Assembly (NCBI GenBank): GCA_026014735.1
Contig: JAOZHT010000001.1
Span: 682,001-746,000 of the forward strand
Length of the DNA stretch: 64,000 nt
Reading direction: 5' to 3'
Source: Candidatus Bathyarchaeota archaeon
Lineage (GTDB): Archaea > Thermoproteota > Bathyarchaeia > Bathyarchaeales > Bathycorpusculaceae
Below are positions 42,378 through 51,492 of the stretch, one piece after another. The stretch's first letter is position 1. Each line of letters begins with the position of its first letter. The notes under the pieces are model-generated. The model was not told the DNA's origin and searched no databases. It saw only the letters and a list, made by a program, of their open reading frames with translations. The position numbers and the translations under genes were made by a program.

Positions 42378-43387
42378 GCCAAAACCGCAGCGAAGACGTC
42401 ATTGTAGTTGAGGGCTTAACTAAGGTCTTCAACGGCAACCTCACCGCAGTTGACCACATAGACTTCAGTGTGAAGCGGGGCGAAATCTTTGGTTTTCTGG
42501 GCCCCAACGGCGCGGGCAAAACCACCACCATCAAGATGCTAATCACGGTGCTTAGGCCCACTGAGGGAAAAGCCTCGATTCTAGGCGGTGACATCGCTAA
42601 GCAAAGCATGGCGGTGCGCTCAGGCATAGGTGTGGTTCCCCAAGAATACACCGCCGACGAGGATTTGACTGCTATGGAGAATATTTTGCTTTGCGCTGAC
42701 CTCTACGGTATCCCCCGCGCTGTCTCCAAGAAGCGCTCGCTTGACCTGCTTAACCTTGTCGAGTTGACGGCTTTTAAGGATAAGCGTGTTCAAACCTTTT
42801 CGGGTGGTATGCGTAGGCGGCTGGAGCTGGCATGCGGCTTAATCAACCGCCCCAAAGTGCTCTTCCTCGACGAGCCAACCTTGGGTTTGGATGTTCAGAC
42901 CAGAGCCGCCACATGGAATTATGTGAAGATGCTCAAGAAGGAATTCGGCATGACCTTGTTTCTCACCACCCACTACCTTGAAGAGGCAGATGCCCTCTGC
43001 GACCGCATCGCCATCATTGACCACGGCAAAATCGTTGTGGTGGGAAGCCCCAGCGAGCTTAAAGACAGCTTAGGCGGAGACATAATCACGCTCTCTATAC
43101 AGAAAGAACAAGAAGACATTACTGAGTTCATCGGCAAAGTGGAGCATGTTAAAGAGGTTAAACGGGAAAACGGCAGCTACACCATCACTTCAAGCAACGG
43201 AGAATTAACCGCGCCGCTTATCATCGAAGCACTCAGAAAAAGCGGACATGTAGTCACCAAGCTGGCGTTGGCAAAGCCCAGTTTAAACGAGGTCTACATG
43301 CAGTACACAGGCAAATCTATGCGCGACGAGGAGTCACATGAAGGAGTTATGTCTCAGCGGATAGCTATGCGGAGGGCACACCGATGA
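42374..43387 (+). CDS. ABC transporter ATP-binding protein (drug-export type)
   Basis: 337 residues. Walker A GPNGAGKTT is near residue 44, the signature FSGGMRRRLELA near 142, Walker B VLFLDEPTLGLD near 161, and the switch His is in LTTHYLEEADAL. A ~100-residue C-terminal extension is typical of the DrrA branch. Overlaps both neighbours by four bases (ATGA), so PadR, ATPase and permease are translated from one message. Likely exports a hydrophobic toxic compound that also acts on PadR. Confidence 0.93.
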   Translation: MSQNRSEDVIVVEGLTKVFNGNLTAVDHIDFSVKRGEIFGFLGPNGAGKTTTIKMLITVLRPTEGKASILGGDIAKQSMAVRSGIGVVPQEYTADEDLTAMENILLCADLYGIPRAVSKKRSLDLLNLVELTAFKDKRVQTFSGGMRRRLELACGLINRPKVLFLDEPTLGLDVQTRAATWNYVKMLKKEFGMTLFLTTHYLEEADALCDRIAIIDHGKIVVVGSPSELKDSLGGDIITLSIQKEQEDITEFIGKVEHVKEVKRENGSYTITSSNGELTAPLIIEALRKSGHVVTKLALAKPSLNEVYMQYTGKSMRDEESHEGVMSQRIAMRRAHR

Positions 43388-44232
43388 GCCAAGCTAATGA
43401 AACACAGGTTTCCACCAGCCGCTTCCATGGGCTTTGGGCGCTCACTAACCGGGAACTTAAGAAATGGTATCAGCAGCCCTTCGTCTTTGCCATGGGGATA
43501 ATTCAGCCGGTTCTCTGGCTGGCTCTTTTAGGCAAAGCCATGAACCTGAGCTCCATGATACCCACCAGCATCCCCGGGGTAAGCTCCGATGCAATCATGA
43601 TGGCGACGTTTGGCACCACCGACTACTTCAGCTTTATGGCTATGGGGATGGTGGCGTTCACCACTGTCTTCACAACCGCCTTCACGGGCATGTCGGTTGT
43701 GTGGGATAAACGATTGGGCTTCATGAACAAGGTGCTCAGTACACCCGTCTCGCGCTCCTCGATTATCCTCTCCAAGGTGTTCTCGGCTAGCATACGCGCC
43801 ATATTCCAAGCAGGCATCGTTGCACTCGTCGCCTTCGCGTTGGGGCTTGTAACAGGCACCAACTTTGCATGGTGGAGCATACTGGGTGTCTTCGCGATTG
43901 TGTTCCTCATAAGCGTTGGGTTATCCTCGATGTTCACTGCTCTGACGCTGCGTGCCACCCGAATGGAGATGCCTCAGGCGCTCTTCCAGCTGATCACGTT
44001 GCCCTTGATGTTTGCCAGCAGCGCCTACTTCCCCATCGACAAGATGCCAGGGTGGCTCCAGGCCATAGCCAGCGTCAACCCCATCAGCTACACCATCGAC
44101 GCAGTCAGACGCCTGATGATCTTCAGCGACGGATATGGTCCGCTGGTGCTGGATTTCGCTTTCGTCGGCGTATTCGCCGCCGTCGTCACCGTCATCTGCG
44201 TAGTGCTCTCTTGGCGCTACCTCAACAAGTAA
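43384..44232 (+). CDS. ABC-2 type transporter permease
   Basis: 282 residues with six hydrophobic helices. RFHGLWALTNRELKKWYQQP begins the cytoplasmic N terminus; FMNKVLSTPVSRSSIILSKV and the late FASSAYFPIDKMPGWLQ are the ABC-2/DrrB landmarks. It partners the preceding ATPase. Last gene of the PadR operon. Confidence 0.92.
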   Translation: MSQANETQVSTSRFHGLWALTNRELKKWYQQPFVFAMGIIQPVLWLALLGKAMNLSSMIPTSIPGVSSDAIMMATFGTTDYFSFMAMGMVAFTTVFTTAFTGMSVVWDKRLGFMNKVLSTPVSRSSIILSKVFSASIRAIFQAGIVALVAFALGLVTGTNFAWWSILGVFAIVFLISVGLSSMFTALTLRATRMEMPQALFQLITLPLMFASSAYFPIDKMPGWLQAIASVNPISYTIDAVRRLMIFSDGYGPLVLDFAFVGVFAAVVTVICVVLSWRYLNK

Positions 44233-44349
44233 GGCACCCCTCCCCTTTTTTGGGTATTCACCTTTTTTGTTTCACTTTTTGGCTGCTTTGTGGTTGCTGA
44301 TGCATAGAGGTTTTAAGGGGGAAGCGCCATTAACCCCACGGTGTTCTAA

Positions 44350-44793
44350 CTGAAGCGGCTCTACCCTGACCAGCCAATCGTAGGCGTCGGCATAGTCATC
44401 CTAAAAGATGGAGAAATCGCCCTGATTAAACGGGGCAATCAGCCGGCGCTGGGCAAATGGACAGTTCCGGGTGGGCTTGTCGAGCTAGGCGAGTCGCTGG
44501 AGGATGCAGCGATCAGGGAAGCAAAAGAGGAAACCTGCCTCATCGTGGAGAAGCCTCGTCTGCTGGGGGTAGTGGATCAAATCGACCGCGATGAAGACGG
44601 CAAAATCAAGTACCACTACGTCATCATAGACTATCTTGTGCGGGTGGTCAGCGGGAACATTGCGGCGGCAAGCGACGCAGCAGAACTGCGCTGGGTGACG
44701 CTATCCGAAGTGGAAAATTATGATTTGACTGCATCTTTTAGACGGTTCTTTAGGCAGAACCGAAAGAGCTTGGCTGAAGTCAGTTCTTTTTAG
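44350..44793 (+). CDS. NUDIX hydrolase with a non-standard (CTG) start
   Basis: 147 residues. The NUDIX box GGLVELGESLEDAAIREAKEE is near residues 41-61, with Cys instead of the usual Gly after it. It follows LIKRGNQPALGKWTVPGG and ends in AAELRWVTLSEVENYDL, as in ADP-ribose/nucleoside-diphosphate pyrophosphatases. The frame is closed by TAA at 44347-44349, directly before CTG AAG CGG. The first ATG/GTG/TTG in frame is at 44545, after the NUDIX box. The N terminus KRLYPDQPIVGVG is typical of the family, so translation must begin near CTG 44350. Confidence 0.85.
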   Translation: MKRLYPDQPIVGVGIVILKDGEIALIKRGNQPALGKWTVPGGLVELGESLEDAAIREAKEETCLIVEKPRLLGVVDQIDRDEDGKIKYHYVIIDYLVRVVSGNIAAASDAAELRWVTLSEVENYDLTASFRRFFRQNRKSLAEVSSF

Positions 44794-46153
44794 GTGCTTT
44801 AGGCAGGTCTTCGTGATGTTGGTTTATTTTCTCTAAAACTCTTTTCGCGGATTCGTACGTTGTGCTCACAAGAGCAGGGCCCTCGTAAGGGTCATTTTGT
44901 CTATTCGCATAATTGGTTACTGTTTTTAGAAGGTCAGGGTAAAGTTTAACCAACTCGTAGGCGACATTAATTTTTCGGTCCCAGAGCGCAGAGTAAAGCC
45001 GCGCTAATGGCTCTGAGCCGCCGCGTATCCTTTTTTCTGCAGTTTCTCGCTTTCCAGCATCCCAATCCTTTATGCTAAACATGCTTTCAATCGCAAAATC
45101 TTCTATGGCAGCGTTATATTTCATAACGTTCCGCTGAATAACACTTGTCACTTCCAGCGCAAACTCGGAGACCGCGGCATTGGAATCTATAGTGAAAGCT
45201 TTTAATTTTTTGATGGCGGAATCGCCATTTTTAGATAAAACGGCTCCTGCGGCTTCGTATAAAGCATTTTTATTTTTAAAGCTTAAGGGGTCTTTTCTCA
45301 ACGTTGCAATAACGGCATCCACCGCGTATTCAGCTCCTAGGCTTTCTATCAAAAAAGACGTCTCCTGAATGCTTGTCGAAGCTTTCATTAAATCCCATAT
45401 GTCCTCAGTCGCGGTGGAGAGCCCTATTTTGCTTAATATTTCAATGATGCCGTTGCGGACGGATGGGGACTTTTCAATTTTTAAGGTCGCTATTAATCTA
45501 TTCAGGGTGTACCCGCCATCAATGTTAGACAATGCCTCAGACGCGCTTTTGCGTACGACCCAGTCGGAGTCTTGGAGCACCCCAATCAGGTCATCTACTG
45601 CGCGGTTGCCCCCGATTTTCCCCAGCGCCGCCGCTGCATTCATGCGGACGTAGGGGTCGGGGTCTTTTAGGGTAACCCGAAGTTTATCTGCAACCAAGTT
45701 ACCGCCGATTGTGCTTAGTGCATCTCGAGCAGCAAATCGCACGGATGAATCTTCATGTTTGAGGGCATTAATCAAGCCATCTGCAGCGTGTTCATCGCCC
45801 ATTTTGCCTAACACATGGGCAGCCTTTACACGCCTCTCAGGGAGCTTGCTGTTGTTAAGGATAAAGAGTACTCCGTCAGCCGAACCCGCAACCGATAGCG
45901 CGTTAATTGCCTCAGGTGTGTCACTCTTTCCCAACGATAGGGCAGCTGCTTTGCGAACGGATTCTTCAGAGTCAACAAGCGCTGCTACTAAGCCATCAAA
46001 AGAGTGCTCGCCGCCGATTTCTCCGAGAGCTGCGGCAGCTGATTCTCGAACTTTAAAATCGTCCCTGTAGGTTAAGGCTTTAAGTAAACCCTTTACGTCG
46101 CTTTTTAAAAGTAATTTTTCTACATCTGGCTTTTTAGAACCAAATAAGGGCAT
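44780..46153 (-). CDS. HEAT-repeat protein (PBS-lyase-like repeats)
   Basis: 457 residues. The first ~250 contain about eight 31-residue repeats of the type VRxxAAxALGxIG, where Val-Arg and Ala-Ala-Leu-Gly recur (VRESAAAALGEIGG, VRKAAALSLGKS, VRFAARDALSTIGG). They build an alpha solenoid used for protein binding. The later half is helical without clear repeats. No catalytic residues. Converges on the NUDIX gene with a 14-base overlap. ATG start. Confidence 0.88.
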   Translation of the reverse strand: MPLFGSKKPDVEKLLLKSDVKGLLKALTYRDDFKVRESAAAALGEIGGEHSFDGLVAALVDSEESVRKAAALSLGKSDTPEAINALSVAGSADGVLFILNNSKLPERRVKAAHVLGKMGDEHAADGLINALKHEDSSVRFAARDALSTIGGNLVADKLRVTLKDPDPYVRMNAAAALGKIGGNRAVDDLIGVLQDSDWVVRKSASEALSNIDGGYTLNRLIATLKIEKSPSVRNGIIEILSKIGLSTATEDIWDLMKASTSIQETSFLIESLGAEYAVDAVIATLRKDPLSFKNKNALYEAAGAVLSKNGDSAIKKLKAFTIDSNAAVSEFALEVTSVIQRNVMKYNAAIEDFAIESMFSIKDWDAGKRETAEKRIRGGSEPLARLYSALWDRKINVAYELVKLYPDLLKTVTNYANRQNDPYEGPALVSTTYESAKRVLEKINQHHEDLPKAPKKN

Positions 46154-46280
46154 GATTGTTCACTATCAATAACGCGAAGTTAAAAAATAAAAGGGTTGAG
46201 GAACGTTGTTCGTTAATCGCCAATACTGGAGAAAACACAAGCTGTCAAATCTTAAATATGTGGCCCGCTAACTGGGTTCC

Positions 46281-46772
46281 ATGCAGGTTGCCGATTTAAT
46301 CCGCTACAACCACATCGTCCGCAAATCCTACCTCGACGCCTTTGCCAAGTTGCCCTGGAGCGAAGTCGCCGTTAACCGCGGCTTAAGCTGGGACAGCATG
46401 CGGGATGTGTTTGTGCATCTCACTTTGGTGGAGGACCGCTGGGTCAACTACATCATCCCGGGCCGCTTCGAAGAATGGGCAGACCCCGACTTTTCCAGCT
46501 TCACCTGCCTTGAGGACCTGCGCGTCTACATGAAGCGAGTGCATGCCGCCACCGACACCTATCTTCTTAAACTCTCCGCCGAGGACCTGGAGAGGAAAAT
46601 CGAGGTTCCATGGGGTGAGCCACCGTACACAAAACTCCCCGTTGAAGCAGTCTTAACCCACATGGTGCTGGAGGACATGGTGCATTACGGCGAGTTATCA
46701 GCGGCGCTCTGGGGGATGGGGCAGCAAGCACCCTACAGAGCCTACTGGCGCTTTAAAACACAAGATCGCTAA
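46281..46772 (+). CDS. DinB-like metal-binding protein
   Basis: 163 residues of a four-helix bundle. The likely metal triad is the His in VFVHLTLVEDRW plus two in VLTHMVLEDMVHYGELSAALW, the spacing seen in DinB/YfiT proteins. Such proteins use thiol cofactors or act in stress responses; the substrate is unknown. ATG start. A TATA-like CTTAAATATG lies about 30 bases upstream. Its TAA interlocks with the stop of the convergent antiporter gene (CTAA at 46769-46772). Confidence 0.85.
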   Translation: MQVADLIRYNHIVRKSYLDAFAKLPWSEVAVNRGLSWDSMRDVFVHLTLVEDRWVNYIIPGRFEEWADPDFSSFTCLEDLRVYMKRVHAATDTYLLKLSAEDLERKIEVPWGEPPYTKLPVEAVLTHMVLEDMVHYGELSAALWGMGQQAPYRAYWRFKTQDR

Positions 46773-48100
46773 GGCTTTGGGTTGTTGCGTTTGGGCTTTA
46801 GTTTCTTTATGCCGCCAAGAAGGCTGCCGGTGACGCCTGGTTTATGTTTCTCCTTTGCCTGCTCGTCTATGTTTTTTTCGTTTGCAGCCGACGGCTTCTT
46901 GTTGCCAATCAGCATGGTGCCAACCGTCGCCATGATGGCGGTGCTCACGATGACCACGACCGCTATGTCCACGAAGAGGTCCGAGTAGGGCAGATTGTAC
47001 TGCGCAGGCAAAGTAGCTAGGACAGCGGCGGCTAACCCGCGGGTCAGCACAATCGTCATGATTTGTTGGTCGCCCTTCAACGCGGATTTCTGTGTGGAAA
47101 CCCATACGGCGCCAAACCGCGTCACAAACAGGATAACCGAGAGCGTGATGCCCGCTAGAAGAAGACTTATGCTGGAAATCGACGCGATTATGCCTAAGAA
47201 CACAAAGAAGAATGTCCGTATGAGGAAGGCGATTTCAGCTTGGAACCGCCTAAGACCCTTGCTTACGGTAAAGGGGACTTTCTCGTCTTCGTTTCGGTCC
47301 TCGTTTATCCGAAAGACCTTGAAGAGTTCCCGCTCGTTACCCAAGATTAAGCCGAACAGCAACGCAGCCAACGCGCCGCTTCCACCCATGCTTTCAGTGG
47401 CGGCGTAGCCAAGCAGAACCATGCCTAAAGTTAGCATGTAGGAGAAGGGCATATGGGCTACTTTTCGCAGGGCAAACAGCCAGGCAACCCCCATAGCTAC
47501 ACCGATTAGGATTCCGATTAAGAATTTCGCCGCTATCCCCCCAATGATGCCGCCGAAATCCGCGTGCCCCGTCACAATAACATCGATGAGTGAGAGAGTT
47601 ATGACGATGCAGAGGATGTCGGTGATGGCGGATTCTAAAATCAATATGATGGCGCCTTTCTGGCTAATTTTAATCCTGCTGGCCAGCGAAATCACCACGA
47701 CCGAGCTGCTGCCGCCCACGATGCTGCCGAAGAGTAAACCATACACCAGCGGCACGCCAAACACCACCACGGTGAAGGCGCAGACGCCCAGGAGGCTGAA
47801 GATGAAACCTAAAACCGCCAGCGTCACAGCGCGGGGGCTGTTATGCAGGACCCGTTTAATGTCAAGGCCCATGCCGCCGTCGAAGAGGATGAATGCGAGG
47901 GCTAAGGCTGCGATGTAGGGCGCGAAGTCTTTAACGGTGGTGGGGCTGAATATCCCCAGGATTGGGCCGAAGAGCACACCCAGAAAGATGAGGATGAGCA
48001 TGTCGGGCAACCCGGTTTTCTTGAATAGGTAGTTGCCTAGAAAGCCAATTAACACGATTAGTGCACTGATTATTAGGGCTACTGAGACGCTGTCGACCAA
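46769..48100 (-). CDS. Cation:proton antiporter (CPA family)
   Basis: 443 residues, about 12 helices. GLPDMLILIFLGVLFGPILG, FILFDGGMGLDI and the ESAITDIL segment with the conserved acidic pair mark monovalent cation/proton antiporters. Later parts include GSGALAALLFGLILGNERE and TRFGAVWVST. The C-terminal ~40 residues are Lys-rich and cytoplasmic. Starts at TTG 48100. Exchanges Na+ or K+ for protons across the membrane. It lies downstream of the winged-helix regulator and Ca2+/Na+ antiporter on the same strand. Confidence 0.9.
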   Translation of the reverse strand: MVDSVSVALIISALIVLIGFLGNYLFKKTGLPDMLILIFLGVLFGPILGIFSPTTVKDFAPYIAALALAFILFDGGMGLDIKRVLHNSPRAVTLAVLGFIFSLLGVCAFTVVVFGVPLVYGLLFGSIVGGSSSVVVISLASRIKISQKGAIILILESAITDILCIVITLSLIDVIVTGHADFGGIIGGIAAKFLIGILIGVAMGVAWLFALRKVAHMPFSYMLTLGMVLLGYAATESMGGSGALAALLFGLILGNERELFKVFRINEDRNEDEKVPFTVSKGLRRFQAEIAFLIRTFFFVFLGIIASISSISLLLAGITLSVILFVTRFGAVWVSTQKSALKGDQQIMTIVLTRGLAAAVLATLPAQYNLPYSDLFVDIAVVVIVSTAIMATVGTMLIGNKKPSAANEKNIDEQAKEKHKPGVTGSLLGGIKKLKPKRNNPKP

Positions 48101-48262
48101 GGGGCATCAACAAAGCTATGCCCCGTGTTGTTTTTAATGTTTTTCAAAGAATCAGCCCTAACTTCCTATGGCACGGCGCCAAAGCCACCCCAGGACTGAA
48201 GAGAGTTGGGGAGAAGAACTCAAAGCTGCCCTAATAACTGTAAATTAACTTTATAACTAAGA

Positions 48263-48562
48263 TTATGGGGTTTGGTTAAAAATCAAATTGACTCTGTCAA
48301 CCGATGAGGTGCAAACCTTGCGGATGCCTCTTTTTCCACGCTCATATGTCACGGTGATCAGGTTTAAGTCCTCAAGCTGGCGTACCTGCTCGCTGATGTA
48401 GGCTTCACTTAACTCAAGCCGTTTGGATATTGTGGTGACGTCTAGGTGCTCTGTGCAAAGCATCTGCATCATCCTAAAGGTTGTTGCGTTGAGGGCATCA
48501 GCAATTTTCAGGGCTTTTTCGCCGGAAGCGGAAATTTCTCTAGGCAGCAAGGTTTTAACCAC
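48263..48562 (-). CDS. Winged-helix transcription regulator (ArsR/MarR-like, 99 aa)
   Basis: A single DNA-binding domain: ATTFRMMQMLCTEHLDVTTIS, then RLELSEAYISEQVRQLEDLNLITV, and a wing with the basic YERGKRGIRKVCT. The ArsR metal-binding Cys pair is absent. ATG or TTG start near 48562. Being flanked by two cation antiporters on its own strand suggests it controls ion-homeostasis genes. A 158-base gap downstream separates it from the proton antiporter. Confidence 0.82.
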   Translation of the reverse strand: MVKTLLPREISASGEKALKIADALNATTFRMMQMLCTEHLDVTTISKRLELSEAYISEQVRQLEDLNLITVTYERGKRGIRKVCTSSVDRVNLIFNQTP

Positions 48563-48656
48563 CCCTCCGTAAAATCAATAGGGGATATTAATCTTTTACT
48601 ATAATGCTTATCTACAAAAGAATATAATAAATCAGTTTTTCGCTTGGTTGTTTCTG

Positions 48657-49688
48657 TCACATGGCACCTATTGTGGTTAAAATAAACAGGATATATATGA
48701 AGAGGAAAACTGCTCCTTCCCGATGGCCGATTTGCCCGCGTGAGAGGAAGTACCAGAAGAACATGTTGGTGATTATCGAAAACAGGACTAGATTCTGGAA
48801 AATGCCTGTATTCATCTCTATGGGGGTGCCTAAAAGCCCCGGAATAAAGAGGGTTACCCCAAGGATTAAAGTGATGTTTACGAAGCTGCTGCCGATGACG
48901 TCGCCGAAGGCAAGTCCCGAGTGCCCCCGAAGCATCGCCCGTATATCCAGCGATAACTCAGGCAGGCTTGTGCCGATGGCGATGATGGTTGCGCCGATTA
49001 TCTGCTGAGACAGCCCCGCGGCTTGAGCTATGCTAACAGCTGCCTCAACAAGGAAGTACGCGCTTACAACAACCCCCAGTGCCCCCGCCACGGTTAAGAG
49101 TATGTAGCGTTTCAGCCGGTTTTTATCTTCCTGGGTGACGGGGTCGGTTTCCTCTTGGGGTATGCGGACCTTGGAAAGCTGGTACATGTAGCCGATGAAT
49201 ATCCCGATTAGAACGAGCCCCACCAGCCAGGTTGCGGTGGTGAAGAAAATCAGGGCAACGGGTATGATGGAGGAGATGAAGAGACCGAAGTATATGCTGC
49301 TGAGTTCGGATTTGGCGAAGGATGGGATGATGTTGCAGTCGGGGGGATTGGGTTGACCCGCCTTTTTGGCTCTTCGGCGGCAGGTGAAGTAGATGATGAC
49401 GCTGGCTAACCCCACCACAAGGCAGATGTTGACGATGTTGGAACCCACCACGTTTCCGATTGAGAGCGCGGCGCCGCCGGAAAAGGCTGCGGTGAACGCC
49501 ACCGTTAACTCAGGCAGGGAAGTGGAGAACGCTAAAAGGCTAAAGCCCACTGCTGTTTTGCCCAGGCGGGTAACGTTTGAAACTTTTACTGCGTGATTGA
49601 TGGTGACGCTGCTTGCGTAGTTGAGGACGACAAAGGAGACGCCTATGATTACTATGTTGATTATCATTTGGGTTGCAGCGTCTACCAT
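48657..49688 (-). CDS. Calcium/sodium antiporter (CaCA family, YrbG-like)
   Basis: 343 residues with ten helices in two inverted halves. The alpha-1 repeat is FSTSLPELTVAFTAAFSGGAALSIGNVVGSNIVNI (split here as STSLPEL and GNVVGSNIVN); the alpha-2 repeat is GTSLPEL and GDVIGSSFVNI. These bind Ca2+ and Na+. A loop with Lys/Arg lies between the halves. AGGAGG precedes the ATG. Probably extrudes calcium using the sodium gradient. Confidence 0.94.
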   Translation of the reverse strand: MVDAATQMIINIVIIGVSFVVLNYASSVTINHAVKVSNVTRLGKTAVGFSLLAFSTSLPELTVAFTAAFSGGAALSIGNVVGSNIVNICLVVGLASVIIYFTCRRRAKKAGQPNPPDCNIIPSFAKSELSSIYFGLFISSIIPVALIFFTTATWLVGLVLIGIFIGYMYQLSKVRIPQEETDPVTQEDKNRLKRYILLTVAGALGVVVSAYFLVEAAVSIAQAAGLSQQIIGATIIAIGTSLPELSLDIRAMLRGHSGLAFGDVIGSSFVNITLILGVTLFIPGLLGTPIEMNTGIFQNLVLFSIITNMFFWYFLSRGQIGHREGAVFLFIYILFILTTIGAM

Positions 49689-49807
49689 AAGGTAAGCCTC
49701 CTCAAAACTGCCAGATTATACGCTTGCCACTAAATAAAACTATCATTGTATGGGATAAAACGTTTAGCTTACAATGTGTCGCCTCAGCCCTTGAAACAGA
49801 CGTGTAC

Positions 49808-50542
49808 TCAGAGCACAGCCAAAACAGCTATTACCGCTGAGGCAACAAACGGCAGCAGCATCAGTAAATCAACACTGAAAAACCCCGGCAGAACAAAACA
49901 CAGCGATGCGCTTACCACAAAAACCAAAATCGCCAAGCTCTTTGCTCTGTTCCATGAAGGCACCGTGGCTACGCCTAAAAGGTCTTGGTAGAGGAGTTTG
50001 CGGTGGCTGAAAAAGCCGTAGCCTAGCGCCAGCAGGATTGCGCCTAAAACAATCGCCCATAACGCGTCGGAGGCAATTATCATGAAGCTGGTCATAACAA
50101 ACGGCAGCGAATACAGCCAGAGCAATCCGTAGCCGATGATTAAGCCGCAGATGGTACACGCTAAAACAGCAAGGGCCACAAACAAGCCTATTTTTTTGGG
50201 GCTTTTCAGGTCAGGCTTTTGGTTTGTCATTGCTGCCCAGAGCTTGTAGGGTAAATATGCGATTAGGAAGTTGCCGACGAACCCAAACACGCTTATTGGG
50301 TTTAATCCACCTGTTGAGGCGTCATAGATGAGGTTGCCCACTGCGGTGCCCCAGGCTGCTGCCGGACCGAAGAGAAAAGAAAAAGCCATCGGAATACCCA
50401 TGCCTAAACGGAGATAGTCGGCGTCTCCAGCGAAGACGTTGAAGTTCTGGAAGGGATAAATCAGGGCGGGATACAGCACCGCGGTAACTGCGAAGTAACT
50501 GATCATTTTGGGGTTTTTCCACATTGAAACTAAATCCAGCAT
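49808..50542 (-). CDS. ECF-transporter S-component-like membrane protein
   Basis: About 244 residues with six or more helices. The segment LGMGIPMAFSFLFGPAAAWG, then GNLIYDASTGGLNPISVFGFVGNFLIAYLPYKLW (noted here in part: GNLIYD, GNFLIAYLPYKLW) resembles S-components that bind vitamins or their precursors. No ECF ATPases or T-component adjoin it; such solitary S-components often share a distant module. ATG 50542 is used, although the frame is open to 50560. The ligand is unknown. Confidence 0.6.
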   Translation of the reverse strand: MLDLVSMWKNPKMISYFAVTAVLYPALIYPFQNFNVFAGDADYLRLGMGIPMAFSFLFGPAAAWGTAVGNLIYDASTGGLNPISVFGFVGNFLIAYLPYKLWAAMTNQKPDLKSPKKIGLFVALAVLACTICGLIIGYGLLWLYSLPFVMTSFMIIASDALWAIVLGAILLALGYGFFSHRKLLYQDLLGVATVPSWNRAKSLAILVFVVSASLCFVLPGFFSVDLLMLLPFVASAVIAVLAVL

Positions 50543-50667
50543 ACCCGTTGCCCAGAACAAGCAATGGCTGTGCAGCTTAAAAATTTTAATGCCCTCCGCG
50601 GGGTTGTGAAGGTTTGATGTAGGTTTAAATGTTAATTAAAAATAATACCTCATGGAGGCTAAGCGCT

Positions 50668-51474
50668 GTGTCATATGTGTTTAATATTCCCTATCGAAGC
50701 AACCTTAAACTCAAGGCGGTTATGGATAAAGTGAAGGATAACCGTAAACTCCAAACCTACTGGAGGTGCTCCAACGTCATGGCGATCGAGCGGATGGGCT
50801 ACACCGACCACGGCCCCACCCATGTGAAGATAGTGGCTAACCTCTCGCTGATGCTTCTGCGTATCCTTGTGGAAAAGAAGCTGATTACCCCCAGCGTCGT
50901 GGAGAATTATAAACTCAAAAACGATGATGCAGAAGTGGTGGTGGTTCTCGGCTCTATACTGCATGATTTAGGCATGATTGTTCAGCGGCAAAATCACGAG
51001 CAATACAGCGCCTTTTTGGCTTTAGATATAATTGAAGACCTCCTCCAACCCAGCTACAACGAAGAGGAACGCGCCATACTCACCTCGGAGGTGCTCCACA
51101 CCATCGTCACCCATGAGCAGCCGCCTAACCACCAAGCCGCCAACCGCGTCTTAACCAAGGAAGCAGGCATAGTCGGCATCGCAGACGCCTTAGACATGGA
51201 GTCTGGACGAGCACGCATTCCCTTCCAAGCCGGCAAAATCGACATTCACGCCGTTTCGGCGTTAAGCATAGAGAAGGTGGAGGTTGAAACATCCGAGTCG
51301 GGTCCCAAACCCATAACAATAAAAATCAAGATGTCTAATTCTGCTGGTGTCTTCCAAATCGACGAGCTCCTAAAGCCCCGTATAGTTAATTCTGGGCTGG
51401 AGCAGTTTTTCCATGTGATTGCTGAAATCACCGGCGAGAAGGAGACGCGTATTATCGAGAAATTCGAGATTTAG
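50668..51474 (+). CDS. HD-domain phosphohydrolase
   Basis: About 268 residues. The HD motif set is visible: the His in YTDHGPTHVKIVANLSL, LGSILHDLGMIVQ (HD), and a distal THEQPPN. GIADALDMESGRARIP follows, as in archaeal metal-dependent phosphohydrolases. A GGAGG at 50654-50658 selects GTG 50668 over an upstream ATG in frame. The substrate may be a nucleotide or cyclic dinucleotide. It ends 18 bases before the fumarate-reductase operon and could be its first gene. Confidence 0.85.
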   Translation: MSYVFNIPYRSNLKLKAVMDKVKDNRKLQTYWRCSNVMAIERMGYTDHGPTHVKIVANLSLMLLRILVEKKLITPSVVENYKLKNDDAEVVVVLGSILHDLGMIVQRQNHEQYSAFLALDIIEDLLQPSYNEEERAILTSEVLHTIVTHEQPPNHQAANRVLTKEAGIVGIADALDMESGRARIPFQAGKIDIHAVSALSIEKVEVETSESGPKPITIKIKMSNSAGVFQIDELLKPRIVNSGLEQFFHVIAEITGEKETRIIEKFEI

Positions 51475-51492
51475 AGCCTTGGAGGCGCATTG

